A program made the translations under genes and the position numbers. DNA of 62,902 bases from assembly GCA_964561545.1 (NCBI GenBank), contig CAZLQF010000016.1, positions 1 to 62,902 on the forward strand. The letters are read 5' to 3'. Below, one piece after another: positions 26,731 through 36,390 of this stretch (position 1 is the first letter of the stretch; every line of letters begins with the position of its first letter). The notes beneath the pieces were generated by a model. That model did no database searches. It was not told where the DNA came from and saw only the letters and a list, made by a program, of their open reading frames with translations. This DNA is from CAZLQF01 sp964561545 (GTDB lineage Bacteria; Bacteroidota; Bacteroidia; CAILMK01; CAYYUA01).

Positions 26731-27231
26731 CTATTCAAATTCACTACAATCTTGTGAGGGGTGGTACACCCCGCCTCCTTGCTGGTAAACAACGCTAGCG
26801 CCTAAATGGGCCGAATAAGTAAGATAACCATTGCCCGCAAGCATCAAGACCAATACGAGGACATTTGCAACTTTTCGATAGCTGTTGAGCAGGGTAAAAA
26901 AGCTTTTGACCAGGAACACAACAGAAATACCTGAAAAGAAGTAAGCAGTTGTATAGCCATAGTATTCATGGTCTTCCAGCACTGTGGGATCACACAAAGT
27001 TCTACCGACTTCAGCATCTGCTAAGGTGCCGGTGTAAATGGTAGCCCATGAGAAAAGGGTGCCTAAAATAACCAGTAATTGACCGCAAGGGCTTAAAAAA
27101 TTACCGATCCTCTTATTAAAGAAAAAAGCTATGATCCATAGCAAGCTCCCTATAAATAGAAGGGCTACCGTAAAATGGACGAACTGAGGATGAAGCAACT
27201 CAGTTCGCCACATAGAAGGAATGTTATTCAT
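26731..27231 (-). CDS. DUF2231 membrane protein
   Basis: 166 aa with four TM helices. The hallmark is the His motif at the start of TM1 (LLHPQFVHFTVALLF) and a second conserved His in EDHEYYGYTTA at the start of TM3. DUF2231 proteins are often found with cytochromes or respiratory proteins; their function is not established, and haem binding by the His residues is a guess. It probably shares a transcript with the lipoprotein gene 41 bp upstream. Confidence 0.85.
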   Translation of the reverse strand: MNNIPSMWRTELLHPQFVHFTVALLFIGSLLWIIAFFFNKRIGNFLSPCGQLLVILGTLFSWATIYTGTLADAEVGRTLCDPTVLEDHEYYGYTTAYFFSGISVVFLVKSFFTLLNSYRKVANVLVLVLMLAGNGYLTYSAHLGASVVYQQGGGVYHPSQDCSEFE

Positions 27232-27272
27232 TTTACAACCACTTTAATAGCGATTAATACTATGAATAAACC

Positions 27273-27590
27273 TTAATCCAAAATCTGGACTTCCAGGGGA
27301 TTTAATTTTTTACCCATTTTTTCCACCTTGACGCTTACCTTTTGGTCTTTTTTCAATGTACTGAAATCCACTGAACGACCCCCTTGCATAAGCTTGGTAC
27401 TATCGGTAAAGTAAAGCTCCAGCTTTTGGTCTTCATGTTTAACGTAAATTTCTCGCTCATCAGGCTTCACCTCCTTAACTGTGCCTTTGTAGGTACCGCT
27501 TTCCACGACTTGCGTGTCACCGCCACCAGAACAGGCCATTACAAAACTTAAACATAAACAGGTCACAAGGCTAATAACAGATTTTTTCAT
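27273..27590 (-). CDS. Small lipoprotein with OB-like beta domain
   Basis: 105 aa from the ATG at 27590, which gives a proper lipoprotein signal (CLSFVMAC, Cys20); 13 codons upstream (to 27629) overlap a likely -7 box (TAAATTTG, minus strand, 27618-27625), so the longer start is unlikely. The mature domain (SGTYKGTVKEVKPDEREIYV) is all-beta and resembles periplasmic metal-efflux or CusF/DUF1344-type OB folds, but the Met/Trp copper ligands of CusF are not evident. Function unknown. Confidence 0.75.
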   Translation of the reverse strand: MKKSVISLVTCLCLSFVMACSGGGDTQVVESGTYKGTVKEVKPDEREIYVKHEDQKLELYFTDSTKLMQGGRSVDFSTLKKDQKVSVKVEKMGKKLNPLEVQILD

Positions 27591-27865
27591 AGTCAGTCTA
27601 ATTTTGGGGTTAAAAAACAAATTTAACAAAACAATTTAACCAAAAATGGCACTGTGCAAAATAGCACTTGATCATCATCCCTATTTTCAGGTTCAGATGT
27701 TAAGTACTTACCTTTTATTGTAAGCCTTAAGCTGTCAATAGATTTATTCAGCATTAGAATCTTGCACCCCATTTGATCGAGCGCTTATGCCCAACAACTA
27801 ATTGCCTGACAGTTGTCAATTGATTACTTATAACTCAATAAGCAACATCAAGCAGCCATCATTGA
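27591..27865. other. Intergenic region after purL
   Basis: The 275 bp hold the probable -7 box of the small lipoprotein gene (27618-27625). I see no purL terminator and nothing else. Confidence 0.4.
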
Positions 27866-30091
27866 TTATTGCTCACTTAACAAATCTTCCAGAGCATAAT
27901 CATAAACATCATAGAGCTCATTCATGTAAGCCCAATGCTCAGCATCAACGGTTACATGTCCATTCGTTACCTTACCCAATTGGGTAAAATCTTGTCCTTT
28001 ATTGATCAACTGACTTTCAAAGGCTTGTTGCTGGTCCTGTTTTACCGAAACCACTACCCTACTTTGAGCTTCACCAAATAGATAAGCGTCTTTCCGCATA
28101 TCACTTGCGGTTTGTATTTCAAATCCTTTAGCACCAGCCATACCAGATTCTACCAGGGTTACCCACAATCCACCGTCCGATACATCATGAGCGGATTGTA
28201 TGAGCTTATGTTCAATTAAACTTTTAACATTTTCATGCAATTGATATTCTTGCTCAAGATCGAAGAATGGAGCCGGGGAATGTTGTAAGTCCTTCTGAAA
28301 TCGCAAATATTGGGAAGAACCCAGGTCTTCTTTGGGCGTTCCTACCAAATAGATTAGGTCCCCTTCGGCCTTAAAGTCCAAAGTCATGTGATTGTTACGG
28401 TCATTTAACAGCCCGATCATGCCAATAACTGGTGTGGGCAATACAGGGCCGCCATTGGGGCTATGATTGTAAAAACTCACATTCCCGCCAGTAACCGGGG
28501 TATCCAATTTTTCACATGCTTCCCCCATGCCTTGCACAGTTCTTACAAACTGCCAATAAACTTCAGGATCCAAGGGGTTGCCAAAGTTGAGGCAATTACT
28601 AATAGCAGAAGGCTCGCCGCCAGAGCAAACAATATTCCTGGCAGCCTCTGCAACTGCTATTTGGCCGCCTTTATAAGGATCTGCATAAATGTAAGAAGCA
28701 TTACAATCGGTGACCATCGCCATGGCCTTATTAGTGCCTTTTAACCTGATGACGGCTGCATCAGAAGGTTGATTGGTGGTCATGGTGTTCGTTTGAACCA
28801 TAGAATCATACTGCTCAGTAACCCATTTTTTGGAAGCAACGTTTGGATTTTCTAAGAGTTGAAAAGCCTCCGCTTTAAGGCTTGATGGCGCTTTTATTTC
28901 TTGGAGGTGGAATGCATTAATTTGGTCGAGGTAAGCGGGTGTTTTCACTTCGCGTTCATAAACCGGGGCACCCCCTCCTAATACCAAGGAATGGGCCGGC
29001 AAATGGGCTACCAATTCATCATTCATGTAATATTGCAATCCTGATTGCTGCTCGGTCACATTACCTATAATAGCGCAATTCAGGTCCCATTTGTCAAAGA
29101 TGGCTTCTATATCCGATTCTTTTCCTTTTTCAACAACAAGCAGCATCCGCTCCTGGGATTCTGAAAGCAGGATCTCACTGGCATTCATATTCTGTTGGCG
29201 CAGGGGCACCTGGTCCAAATAAATGTTCATGCCCGTTTCGCCCTTGGCCGACATTTCAGAAGTGGAGCAACAAATACCGGCCGCACCCATGTCTTGCATG
29301 CCGACCACAGCGCCTGAATTAATGGCTTCAATGGTGGCTTCAAGCAATAACTTTTCCTGGAATGGATCTCCAACCTGTACGGCAGGCAGGTCTTCTTCAC
29401 TTTCATCGGTTATATCGGCCGAGGCAAAAGAAGCCCCATGGATGCCATCCTTACCGGTAGCTGATCCCACGATGTAAACATGATTCCCTTTACCATTAGC
29501 AACGGCCGAGATAGTTTCGCCAACATTAACAATGCCAACGCTCATGGCATTGATCAAAGGATTAACGTTGTAGCTGGGGTCAAAATAGATTTCTCCGCCC
29601 ACCGTAGGCACCCCAAAGGAGTTGCCGTAATCACCAATACCTTTGACCACACCTTTAAGCAACCGCTTGGTATTGGGCAATTTTAATTCTCCGAATCTTA
29701 ATGAATTCAGAGCGGCAATGGGTCTCGCTCCCATGGTAAAAATATCACGGTGAATGCCGCCTACGCCAGTTGAAGCTCCTTGGTAAGGTTCAATAGCAGA
29801 TGGATGATTATGCGATTCAATTTTAAAAGCGCATGCCAAGCCATTGCCAATATCCACTAAACCAGCATTTTCCTCACCGGCCTCAGCCATGATGTGCTTG
29901 CCTTGTTTAGGTAAAGTTTTCAGCCATACCACCGAATTTTTGTAACAGCAATGCTCCGACCACATGACCGAGTAAATACTGAGTTCGGTAAAATTCGGCT
30001 TTCGGCCCATTTGTTCAACAATACGGTCGTATTCTATTTGGTTCAAGCCCAATTCATAAGCGGTTTCAGCAGTAGGAAGTTCTTCGTTCAA
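27866..30091 (-). CDS. purL: Phosphoribosylformylglycinamidine synthase II
   Basis: 741 aa, the small PurL form that works with PurS and PurQ; those are not in the window. It converts FGAR, glutamine-derived ammonia and ATP to FGAM in de novo purine synthesis. Signatures: MWSEHCCYKNS (catalytic His), IESHNHPSAIEPYQGA, the first ATP-site region (GVGGIHRDIFTMGARPIA) and the symmetric second half with VTGGNVSFYN and SAHDVSDGGLW. Length and order are normal for the family. The best start is TTG at 30091, the first possible start after an upstream stop. It is a core chromosomal gene. Confidence 0.97.
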   Translation of the reverse strand: MNEELPTAETAYELGLNQIEYDRIVEQMGRKPNFTELSIYSVMWSEHCCYKNSVVWLKTLPKQGKHIMAEAGEENAGLVDIGNGLACAFKIESHNHPSAIEPYQGASTGVGGIHRDIFTMGARPIAALNSLRFGELKLPNTKRLLKGVVKGIGDYGNSFGVPTVGGEIYFDPSYNVNPLINAMSVGIVNVGETISAVANGKGNHVYIVGSATGKDGIHGASFASADITDESEEDLPAVQVGDPFQEKLLLEATIEAINSGAVVGMQDMGAAGICCSTSEMSAKGETGMNIYLDQVPLRQQNMNASEILLSESQERMLLVVEKGKESDIEAIFDKWDLNCAIIGNVTEQQSGLQYYMNDELVAHLPAHSLVLGGGAPVYEREVKTPAYLDQINAFHLQEIKAPSSLKAEAFQLLENPNVASKKWVTEQYDSMVQTNTMTTNQPSDAAVIRLKGTNKAMAMVTDCNASYIYADPYKGGQIAVAEAARNIVCSGGEPSAISNCLNFGNPLDPEVYWQFVRTVQGMGEACEKLDTPVTGGNVSFYNHSPNGGPVLPTPVIGMIGLLNDRNNHMTLDFKAEGDLIYLVGTPKEDLGSSQYLRFQKDLQHSPAPFFDLEQEYQLHENVKSLIEHKLIQSAHDVSDGGLWVTLVESGMAGAKGFEIQTASDMRKDAYLFGEAQSRVVVSVKQDQQQAFESQLINKGQDFTQLGKVTNGHVTVDAEHWAYMNELYDVYDYALEDLLSEQ

Positions 30092-30198
30092 TAATATTGG
30101 CTTTTAAGTTTTAAGGCAAAATTAATAAGGAATTGATTAGGGGAAGCTATTAATGGCCTAAAAGATGGTGTTACGAAGACTATTGAATTCGGCCAGCA

Positions 30199-30229
30199 AA
30201 AAAATCCCCGGCCAGAAATCTGGCCGGGG
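30199..30229 (-). terminator. Intrinsic terminator of the ribD-DUF1573 operon
   Basis: CCCCGGCCAGA (30206-30216) pairs perfectly with TCTGGCCGGGG (30219-30229). On the minus strand the stem is followed by a T-run (plus-strand A-run near 30198-30204). It lies 77 bp past the DUF1573 stop. Confidence 0.92.
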
Positions 30230-30305
30230 CTAGCAAATAAATTGCTTTGGAAAAAGGGTGAATTTGAAGACTTTTATTTACTTAAAAAACGAATTAGAGC
30301 AACTT

Positions 30306-31427
30306 TTATTTTGCTTGAGGGGCTTTGATTTTGCCCTGCTCCTCAACAATGGCTCTCACTGTTAAATTCACAACAGTTTGATTGGGATCATTGGTAAAGA
30401 CGGTTATATCGTTTATTTGGTTGCCTGATCTTTTCCGAGTATCGTAGGTCACCTTTATGGTACTTGAATCGCCAGGTTCAACCATTGTATTTTCTGGTGA
30501 GGAAACCGTACATCCACAGAACGATGATATATCCAGGATTTCCAGTTTTTGTTGTCCGGTATTTTTGAATTTGAAGCGGGTTGTTAACTTATCGCCTTCT
30601 TTAACTTCACCAAAATCGTGGGCTTTTCCTTCAAATTGAATATTGGGTGCATTGGCCATGCTTTGTCCTTCTTCTTTTTGGATATCTGGCTTAATAAAAG
30701 CAGCTACGTTCATCGTTTTTTCAGGTTGCTTAGGATCATCGGTTATCATTTTAATTTCGTCATAAACCATGCCGTATTTCTCTTCCTTGTTTAAGCTTAT
30801 AGGTGCGCTGAAATAAACTTTAAATTCCGTTGTACCATTTCCGGTTAATACCTTCGGGAGTCGTCCTGCATATACGAAATTTTTGGATTCAATTTGATTA
30901 ATCCTGATGGGCCGGTCGTGGGAATTGTAAATTTCAAAAGTAGCTGAGTCAACCACACTCGCATTCACAGTATCAAAAAATACATTGTAAGTGCTCATTC
31001 TTACATTCCCCGATGATTTGGGAAATTCATTCTTATTGGTTGTTGATTTTTTAATCCTTCCTTCAATAGTTATGGGATTCATTGACGGAGAAGTATTGGT
31101 ATATACATAAATATGCTTTTGGAAATAACCCTCTCGCTGGCCCTTAGGGTCAAAATTGGCAATGATATACCCCTGCTCGCCAGGCTTTATAGGATCTTTC
31201 GTCCAGTTAGGGGTTGTACAACCACAACTTGCATTAACGCGCTCAATTTTCAAGGCCTCGTCACCCGTATTGGTAAAAACAAACTGGTGAGCCACTTTAC
31301 CTTCACTTTCTTTAACAACGCCAAAATCATGGAGGTCCTTTTCATAAGATATTTCCTGTGCTAAACCAAGGTTAGTGGTCATTAAAAAGCATGCAAGCGC
31401 TGTTATTAATTGCTTCATTTTCATCAT
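30306..31427 (-). CDS. Secreted protein with two DUF1573 domains
   Basis: 373 aa with a signal peptide (LITALACFLMTTNLGLAQ). Two DUF1573 Ig-like domains are seen, about 25-125 (LHDFGVVKESEGK, then NASCGCTTPNW) and about 265-362 (AHDFGEVKEGDK, then SSFCGCTVSSPE). Each has the paired Cys of the CGCT motif. The middle (130-255) is a divergent Ig-like domain. This family is very common in Bacteroidota and of unknown function, presumably extracytoplasmic. The start overlaps the ribD stop by 4 nt (31424-31427), implying translational coupling; an inner ATG at 31418 is also possible. Confidence 0.9.
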   Translation of the reverse strand: MMKMKQLITALACFLMTTNLGLAQEISYEKDLHDFGVVKESEGKVAHQFVFTNTGDEALKIERVNASCGCTTPNWTKDPIKPGEQGYIIANFDPKGQREGYFQKHIYVYTNTSPSMNPITIEGRIKKSTTNKNEFPKSSGNVRMSTYNVFFDTVNASVVDSATFEIYNSHDRPIRINQIESKNFVYAGRLPKVLTGNGTTEFKVYFSAPISLNKEEKYGMVYDEIKMITDDPKQPEKTMNVAAFIKPDIQKEEGQSMANAPNIQFEGKAHDFGEVKEGDKLTTRFKFKNTGQQKLEILDISSFCGCTVSSPENTMVEPGDSSTIKVTYDTRKRSGNQINDITVFTNDPNQTVVNLTVRAIVEEQGKIKAPQAK

Positions 31428-32461
31428 GTTGTTAGTTCGTTCTTAAGAAAAATTTCAAGTTGATCATTGCCTATGCAAGAAGTTTTTGCCGGTTTCCGAT
31501 TCATTTCTGGTGCTACGGCCTTGCCCTTTTGAAATCGCTTAGCACCTTTAAAAACCCTTGCTTCATCCCAGTAATCAATATTGGTAAAACTTCTCAATAA
31601 TTGTGCCCCTCCTTCTACTATTAAAGATTGAACACCTTCATGGTATAATCGATTCAAAAAATCCGGAAGCCAATCCTTGGTAAAATCAAAGGCCTTCCAG
31701 CGATTCTTATCCAATTGCTGCTCTATTTTATTATTCAAAATCCATGTAGGACTTGCTCCATTTAGCAAATTGAAAGCGTTATTTAATTGCAAATCTTTAT
31801 CAATGACGATCCTCAGCGGATTGCTACCGGTCCAATTTCTCACATTTAAAGTTGGATTGTCCCGCAATGCTGTATTGGTTCCCACCATAATTGCATCTTC
31901 TTCAGCCCTCCATTTATGGACGAGGATTCGGGAATAAGGGTTGCTTATCCATTGAGGGTTGCCCTCTTGATCTGCCAAAAAACCATTGGGTGTTTGAGCC
32001 CATTTTAATAGGATATAAGGCCGTTGCTTTTTGTGGTAAGTAAAAAAGCGTTTATTGAGTTGATAAGCCTCTTGCTGCAAAACCTTGGTTTTAACTTGAA
32101 TACCTGCTTGCTTAAGTTGCTCTATTCCTTTGCCTGCAACCTTTTCATGGTGATCCTGCACGCCTATTACCACCCTGGGTATTTGATGTTGGATAATAAA
32201 ATCAGTACAAGGAGGCGTCTTTCCATGGTGGCTGCAGGGCTCAAGATTAACATGCAATGTAGATGCTTGGAGCAATTCCTTTTTTTCCACGGATTGAATG
32301 GCACTAACTTCTGCATGGGAAGCTCCATAATAGGCATGATAACCTTCCCCGATAATCATGCCATCGTGCTCGATTACGCAACCTACCAAAGGATTTGGCG
32401 CCACATAACCCAATCCGCTACGAGCAAGCTCAAGGCAACGTTCCATGTATAAATTCTCCAA
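31424..32461 (-). CDS. ribD: Bifunctional riboflavin biosynthesis deaminase/reductase
   Basis: 345 aa. The N-terminal deaminase domain (1-145) has the zinc site: HAEVSAI (His, catalytic Glu) and EPCSHHGKTPPC (two Cys). The C-terminal reductase domain (146-345) has LLKWAQTPNGFLAD and the NADPH-binding SLIVEGGAQLLRSF. It carries out the second and third steps from GTP to riboflavin. No FMN riboswitch is upstream. A TAAATTTG -7 box lies on the minus strand at 32494-32501, without a well-spaced -33. Divergent from prmC. Confidence 0.95.
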   Translation of the reverse strand: MENLYMERCLELARSGLGYVAPNPLVGCVIEHDGMIIGEGYHAYYGASHAEVSAIQSVEKKELLQASTLHVNLEPCSHHGKTPPCTDFIIQHQIPRVVIGVQDHHEKVAGKGIEQLKQAGIQVKTKVLQQEAYQLNKRFFTYHKKQRPYILLKWAQTPNGFLADQEGNPQWISNPYSRILVHKWRAEEDAIMVGTNTALRDNPTLNVRNWTGSNPLRIVIDKDLQLNNAFNLLNGASPTWILNNKIEQQLDKNRWKAFDFTKDWLPDFLNRLYHEGVQSLIVEGGAQLLRSFTNIDYWDEARVFKGAKRFQKGKAVAPEMNRKPAKTSCIGNDQLEIFLKNELTT

Positions 32462-32600
32462 TTACTTGTATTTTATTGAATCCATCATTTTGGCAAATTT
32501 AAGGGGTTTTTATATTCCTGGATCGCAACACAAAGCCAATTATCGTTTAGCTTAAATCCTGATTTTTACGTTATTTTGAAACGGAGGAAAATTTCTTGAC

Positions 32601-33464
32601 ATGGAACAATTGACCATAGGTAATGCTTTTGATCAAGCAATAGATCGCTTGAACAATATGTACGAATCCGAGGAAGCGCATAGCATTGTTCAAAGGTTAT
32701 TTGAAGACTTTTTGGAGATCAATCAATTGCAACTTTACCTCGAAAAATCGTCCCATTTATCCGAGGACCAGCAAATAACCCTGGAAGCTGCCTTAAAACG
32801 ACTTGAAGAAGGAGAGCCGGTCCAATACATCATCGGGTTTGCTTACTTCCTCAGCAATCAAATCTATGTAAATTCTAATGTTTTAATTCCACGGCAGGAG
32901 ACGGAGGAGCTTGTCTATAACATCCAAAAAGCCGAGCCGGATTTTGAAGGCCGTATTCTGGACATTGGCACGGGTACGGGCTGCATTGCTATTACCTTGA
33001 GCCAATACTTTCCAAAAGCAGAAGTAATAGGTATTGATCATTCAAAAGAAGCCATTCATATGGCCAAAACCAATGCCCGCCAAAACCATTCGAGTTCGCT
33101 ATTCCAGCAACTTAATGTTTGGCAAGAAGATGAAGTTGATACGCTCGAGCCCTTTGACATGATCGTCAGCAATCCGCCTTATGTTCCTAAATCCGAAAAA
33201 CAAAACATGCATCAAAATGTATTAGCATATGAACCGCATGAAGCATTGTTTGTAAACAATGATGAACCACTTCAATATTATCAGCAAATTGTACACATTT
33301 CTAAGAAACTTTTAAAACCCCAAAAGTGGCTTTATCTCGAAATCAATGAGGCCTACAAGGACGCAATCAAGGAAGTCCTGGAAAATAGCAATTTCACTGA
33401 TATTACCTTGTACAAAGACTTAAATGATCGCTATCGTTTTGCGAAAGCAAAAAAGTCGAAATAA
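32601..33464 (+). CDS. prmC: Peptide chain release factor N5-glutamine methyltransferase
   Basis: 287 aa. The N-terminal helical domain (1-80) that binds release factors is followed by the SAM-dependent methyltransferase fold: motif I DIGTGTGCIAITL (about 114) and the substrate-binding SNPPYVP (about 189-195), the PrmC/HemK signature. It methylates the GGQ glutamine of RF1/RF2. Start ATG 32601 follows a GGAGG at a loose spacing of about 12 nt. The neighbour 32 bp downstream on the same strand is an SDR gene. Confidence 0.95.
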   Translation: MEQLTIGNAFDQAIDRLNNMYESEEAHSIVQRLFEDFLEINQLQLYLEKSSHLSEDQQITLEAALKRLEEGEPVQYIIGFAYFLSNQIYVNSNVLIPRQETEELVYNIQKAEPDFEGRILDIGTGTGCIAITLSQYFPKAEVIGIDHSKEAIHMAKTNARQNHSSSLFQQLNVWQEDEVDTLEPFDMIVSNPPYVPKSEKQNMHQNVLAYEPHEALFVNNDEPLQYYQQIVHISKKLLKPQKWLYLEINEAYKDAIKEVLENSNFTDITLYKDLNDRYRFAKAKKSK

Positions 33465-33496
33465 ACCTTATTTGAACAACACCAAAAACCAAGCAT

Positions 33497-34195
33497 ATGG
33501 AATTGAACAACAAATTAGCAGTAGTAACTGGGGTAAGTAAAGGCATCGGTAAAGCATTGGTAGACCAACTGCTTGAAAGGGGTGCCAATGTAGCAGGCTG
33601 GGGTCGGAAAATACCGGCAGTTAGCAACGAAAACTTTCAATTTTTTGAAACCAACGTTCGCGATTATGAATCGGTAACCAGTGCCTACCAAAAAACGGTC
33701 CAAACATTTAACCAAAAACCTGATATACTTATCAACAATGCAGGATTGGGGTATTTCGGGTACATAGAAGACATTACCCTTGAGCAATGGCACCAATTGT
33801 ATGAAACCAATGTGAACGGGATCTTTTATGCCTGCAAAAATGTAATCCCTGCCATGAAGGAAAAACAGCAGGGGCATGTCATTAACATATCCTCTGTAGC
33901 TGGTATTTATACCAACCCTCAAAACAGTGCTTACTGCGGAACCAAGTTTGCGGTTCGCGGTATTTCTGAGAGCTTATTCAAGGAATTAAGGGAATTTGGG
34001 GTTAAAGTTACTACGGTTTACCCGGGCTCCGTGAAAACAGACTTCTTTGAAAATGCGCCAGGCGTAGAGGCACACGATTATATGATGACGCCCGAAGAAG
34101 TAGCAACGCAAATCGTTAGGGCCATAGAAACCACGGAAAATTTCCTCATGAGTGAAATGGTATTCAGGCCGCTACAGCCTAAAGGGCCCAAATAA
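33497..34195 (+). CDS. Short-chain dehydrogenase/reductase
   Basis: 232 aa, classical SDR. The Rossmann motif is TGVSKGIGKAL (about 11-21), the NNAG motif sits near 80, and the catalytic set is Ser in INISSVAG, Tyr and Lys in SAYCGTKFA. The cofactor is NAD(P)H. The substrate is not predictable; the Cys in YCGTK is unusual but does not replace a catalytic residue. Likely co-transcribed with prmC. Confidence 0.93.
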   Translation: MELNNKLAVVTGVSKGIGKALVDQLLERGANVAGWGRKIPAVSNENFQFFETNVRDYESVTSAYQKTVQTFNQKPDILINNAGLGYFGYIEDITLEQWHQLYETNVNGIFYACKNVIPAMKEKQQGHVINISSVAGIYTNPQNSAYCGTKFAVRGISESLFKELREFGVKVTTVYPGSVKTDFFENAPGVEAHDYMMTPEEVATQIVRAIETTENFLMSEMVFRPLQPKGPK

Positions 34196-34276
34196 TGGTT
34201 TTCAAATATTAAGTAGCAAGCTGCTTTTGAAGGAAAGATAGCTCTTCAACAGGTGGCAAAACGCAGTTTAAAAGCC

Positions 34277-34326
34277 AAGTTGGTAAGTAGTTGTTGATGG
34301 CTGCATGAATTACTGCTTACCAACTT
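34277..34326. repeat. Intergenic hairpin after the SDR gene
   Basis: AAGTTGGTAAGTAG (34277-34290) and CTGCTTACCAACTT (34313-34326) form a 14-bp stem with one G-U type mismatch around a 22-nt loop. No T-run follows on the plus strand, so it is a weak terminator at best, possibly a structured 3' end. Confidence 0.5.
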
Positions 34327-34468
34327 TAAAAACAATGAGGCTATACTATTTGCCCCTCACCTTTATTTAAACCCAATTATAACTGGTTTTTAGGAAATAT
34401 TTAGTCTGCCTGCAAATGTTTAACATTTAATCTTGACGCCACCCTAAAAGGTGGGTTCATCCCAATAA

Positions 34469-35245
34469 CTACTGCTTAAATTCAAATGCATCTCTTTCTT
34501 TGAGAAACGGCATGTACCTTCTCACGCGTTTAATTTCATCATAATGTAGCGTAATACGGCTTACCTGCTCATTGTGCTTGAGGTGTAGCAATGGCTCTCC
34601 AAGAGGATCTACGACCATACTGTCCCCGCTGTAATAAACATCATTCCCGTCTTTCCCTACGCGGTTTACACCAACGGAATAAGCTTGATTTTCAATAGCC
34701 CTGGCATGGAGCAAGGAAGTCCAGTGATTGCCCCTGCGTTTCGGCCAATTGGCATTCACGACCATTAGGTCGTATTCCTCTGTATTGCGCAACCAAACCG
34801 GAAATCGCAAATCAAAACACACGATAGGTCTAATCTTCCATCCGTTGAGTTCTACTTGAAGTTGAGTACTGCCAGGGGCAAAGTGTTGGTCCTCTTTGGC
34901 CATGGTGAATAAATGCTTCTTGTCGTAGGTATGGTAATGGCCATCTGGCAGCATCCATACAAGTCGATTGTAATAATGCTCATTTTCTTTAATGATCAAA
35001 CTGGCCATCATGACCGAATCCAACTGACTTGCTTTTTGGTAAAGCCATTCCATAGCGGGGCCTTCCATTGTTTCGTGGAGTTTTTCGGTCTCCATACTAA
35101 AACCAGTATTGAACATCTCGGGAAGAACTACAAGGTCGGCTTTCCCTTGCTCATCGGCTAGCAAGTGATCATATTTGTCGAGATTGGCTTGCTTGTCCTC
35201 CCATACCATATCGGGCTGCACCAGGGTAACCGTTAGATCTTGCAT
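34469..35245 (-). CDS. Omega-amidase / nitrilase-family amidohydrolase (YafV/Nit2-like)
   Basis: 258 aa, nitrilase fold with the Glu-Lys-Cys triad: Glu in VVLPEMFNTGFSM (about 44), Lys in YDKKHLFTM (about 112) and Cys in IVCFDLRFPVW (about 146). These features match omega-amidases that hydrolyse alpha-ketoglutaramate and alpha-ketosuccinamate. The gene overlaps the end of the upstream aminotransferase gene by 13 nt, so the pair should be made together: the aminotransferase uses glutamine and the amidase removes the toxic keto-acid product. Confidence 0.92.
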   Translation of the reverse strand: MQDLTVTLVQPDMVWEDKQANLDKYDHLLADEQGKADLVVLPEMFNTGFSMETEKLHETMEGPAMEWLYQKASQLDSVMMASLIIKENEHYYNRLVWMLPDGHYHTYDKKHLFTMAKEDQHFAPGSTQLQVELNGWKIRPIVCFDLRFPVWLRNTEEYDLMVVNANWPKRRGNHWTSLLHARAIENQAYSVGVNRVGKDGNDVYYSGDSMVVDPLGEPLLHLKHNEQVSRITLHYDEIKRVRRYMPFLKERDAFEFKQ

Positions 35246-36390
35246 AGTATATCTCCGGCCTTTTGCAGGGTTTCAGCTCCTTTAGCAAAACAAAAACGAA
35301 TAACCTTGTTATCAATTTTTTGATGATAAAACTCGGAAACCGGAATGGCTGAAATTTGGTATTCCTTGATTAATCGTTTCACAAAGTCCACATCCTTTTC
35401 ATCCGAAATAGCACTAAAATCTACGGATTGAAAGTAAGTACCCTTGCAGGGCAACAATTTAAAACGGGAACTCTTAATGATCTCAGCAAAATAGTCGCGC
35501 TTCTTTTCGTAGAAATCGTTTAATTCAAGGTAGTGGTCTTTATAATCAAGATAATCAGCGTAGGCGTACTGCATGGGTGTAGATACGCCAAAAATAACAT
35601 ATTGGAACACTTTTCTGAATTCTTTGGTCATTGCTGCGGGTGCCATCACATAACCAATTTTCCAACCAGTTGTATGATAGCTTTTGCCAAATGAAAACAC
35701 CGCAAAAGATCGTTCTTTTAAACCCGGATATTTGCAAACACTTTGGTGCTCATTACCATCAAAAACAATGTGTTCATAAACTTCATCACTTAACACAAAA
35801 ATGTCATGATTGCGGGTGATCTTTTCTAATTGACGCATATCATCTTTCGAAAATATTGAGCCACTTGGATTTTGAGGAGTGTTAATAATGATTAATTTGG
35901 TGCGGTAACTTACCAGTTTTTTAACCTCGTCCCAGTTCACCTGGTAATCAGGGGGATGAAGCTGGATGTATTTTGGAACACCTTTGTTCAGTTGAATGGC
36001 TGGGACGTAAGCATCGTAAGCAGGCTCAAATACAATGACCTCATCATCTTCCTTAACAAGCGTGGAAATGGCTGTATAGAGCCCTAAAGTAGCTCCGGCC
36101 GTCACGGTAATTTCGTGATCGGGATCATAATCAGCGCCATATAATTCCTGCACTTTTTCGGCAATTTTTGTTTTAAGCTCAGGAATCCCTGGCATTGGAG
36201 GATATTGATTTTTGCCTTCTTTCATATGTTTGGTAACCAAATCAATCAATGCATCCGGGCAATTGAAATCGGGAAATCCCTGGGAAAGGTTTATGGCTTC
36301 ATGTTCGTTGGAAAGTTTACTCATCTCCGCAAAAACACTCTGCTTAACACCAGGCAGTTTACTGGAAAATGATGTTAAAAGTTGATTCAT
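35233..36390 (-). CDS. PLP-dependent aminotransferase, methionine/glutamine type (YbdL-like)
   Basis: 385 aa from the ATG at 36390; the frame extends 20 codons further to 36450, but the shorter form matches the usual start (LLTSFSSKLPGVKQSVFAEM). It is a fold-type I, class I aminotransferase: INLSQGFPDF, NTPQNPSGSIF, DEVYEHIVF, and the PLP lysine in SFGKSYHTTGWKIGY. YbdL-type enzymes transaminate methionine, aromatic amino acids and glutamine. With the overlapping omega-amidase gene this reproduces the glutamine transaminase/omega-amidase pair known in animals, plants and bacteria, used in methionine salvage. Confidence 0.92.
   Translation of the reverse strand: MNQLLTSFSSKLPGVKQSVFAEMSKLSNEHEAINLSQGFPDFNCPDALIDLVTKHMKEGKNQYPPMPGIPELKTKIAEKVQELYGADYDPDHEITVTAGATLGLYTAISTLVKEDDEVIVFEPAYDAYVPAIQLNKGVPKYIQLHPPDYQVNWDEVKKLVSYRTKLIIINTPQNPSGSIFSKDDMRQLEKITRNHDIFVLSDEVYEHIVFDGNEHQSVCKYPGLKERSFAVFSFGKSYHTTGWKIGYVMAPAAMTKEFRKVFQYVIFGVSTPMQYAYADYLDYKDHYLELNDFYEKKRDYFAEIIKSSRFKLLPCKGTYFQSVDFSAISDEKDVDFVKRLIKEYQISAIPVSEFYHQKIDNKVIRFCFAKGAETLQKAGDILCKI

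Noticed and set aside
32024..32452. 142-aa plus-strand open frame
   Set aside because: Antisense to ribD, which is complete and conserved.
32462..32600. FMN riboswitch upstream of ribD
   Set aside because: The gap is 139 bp shared with the divergent prmC gene and shows no RFN-element helices.
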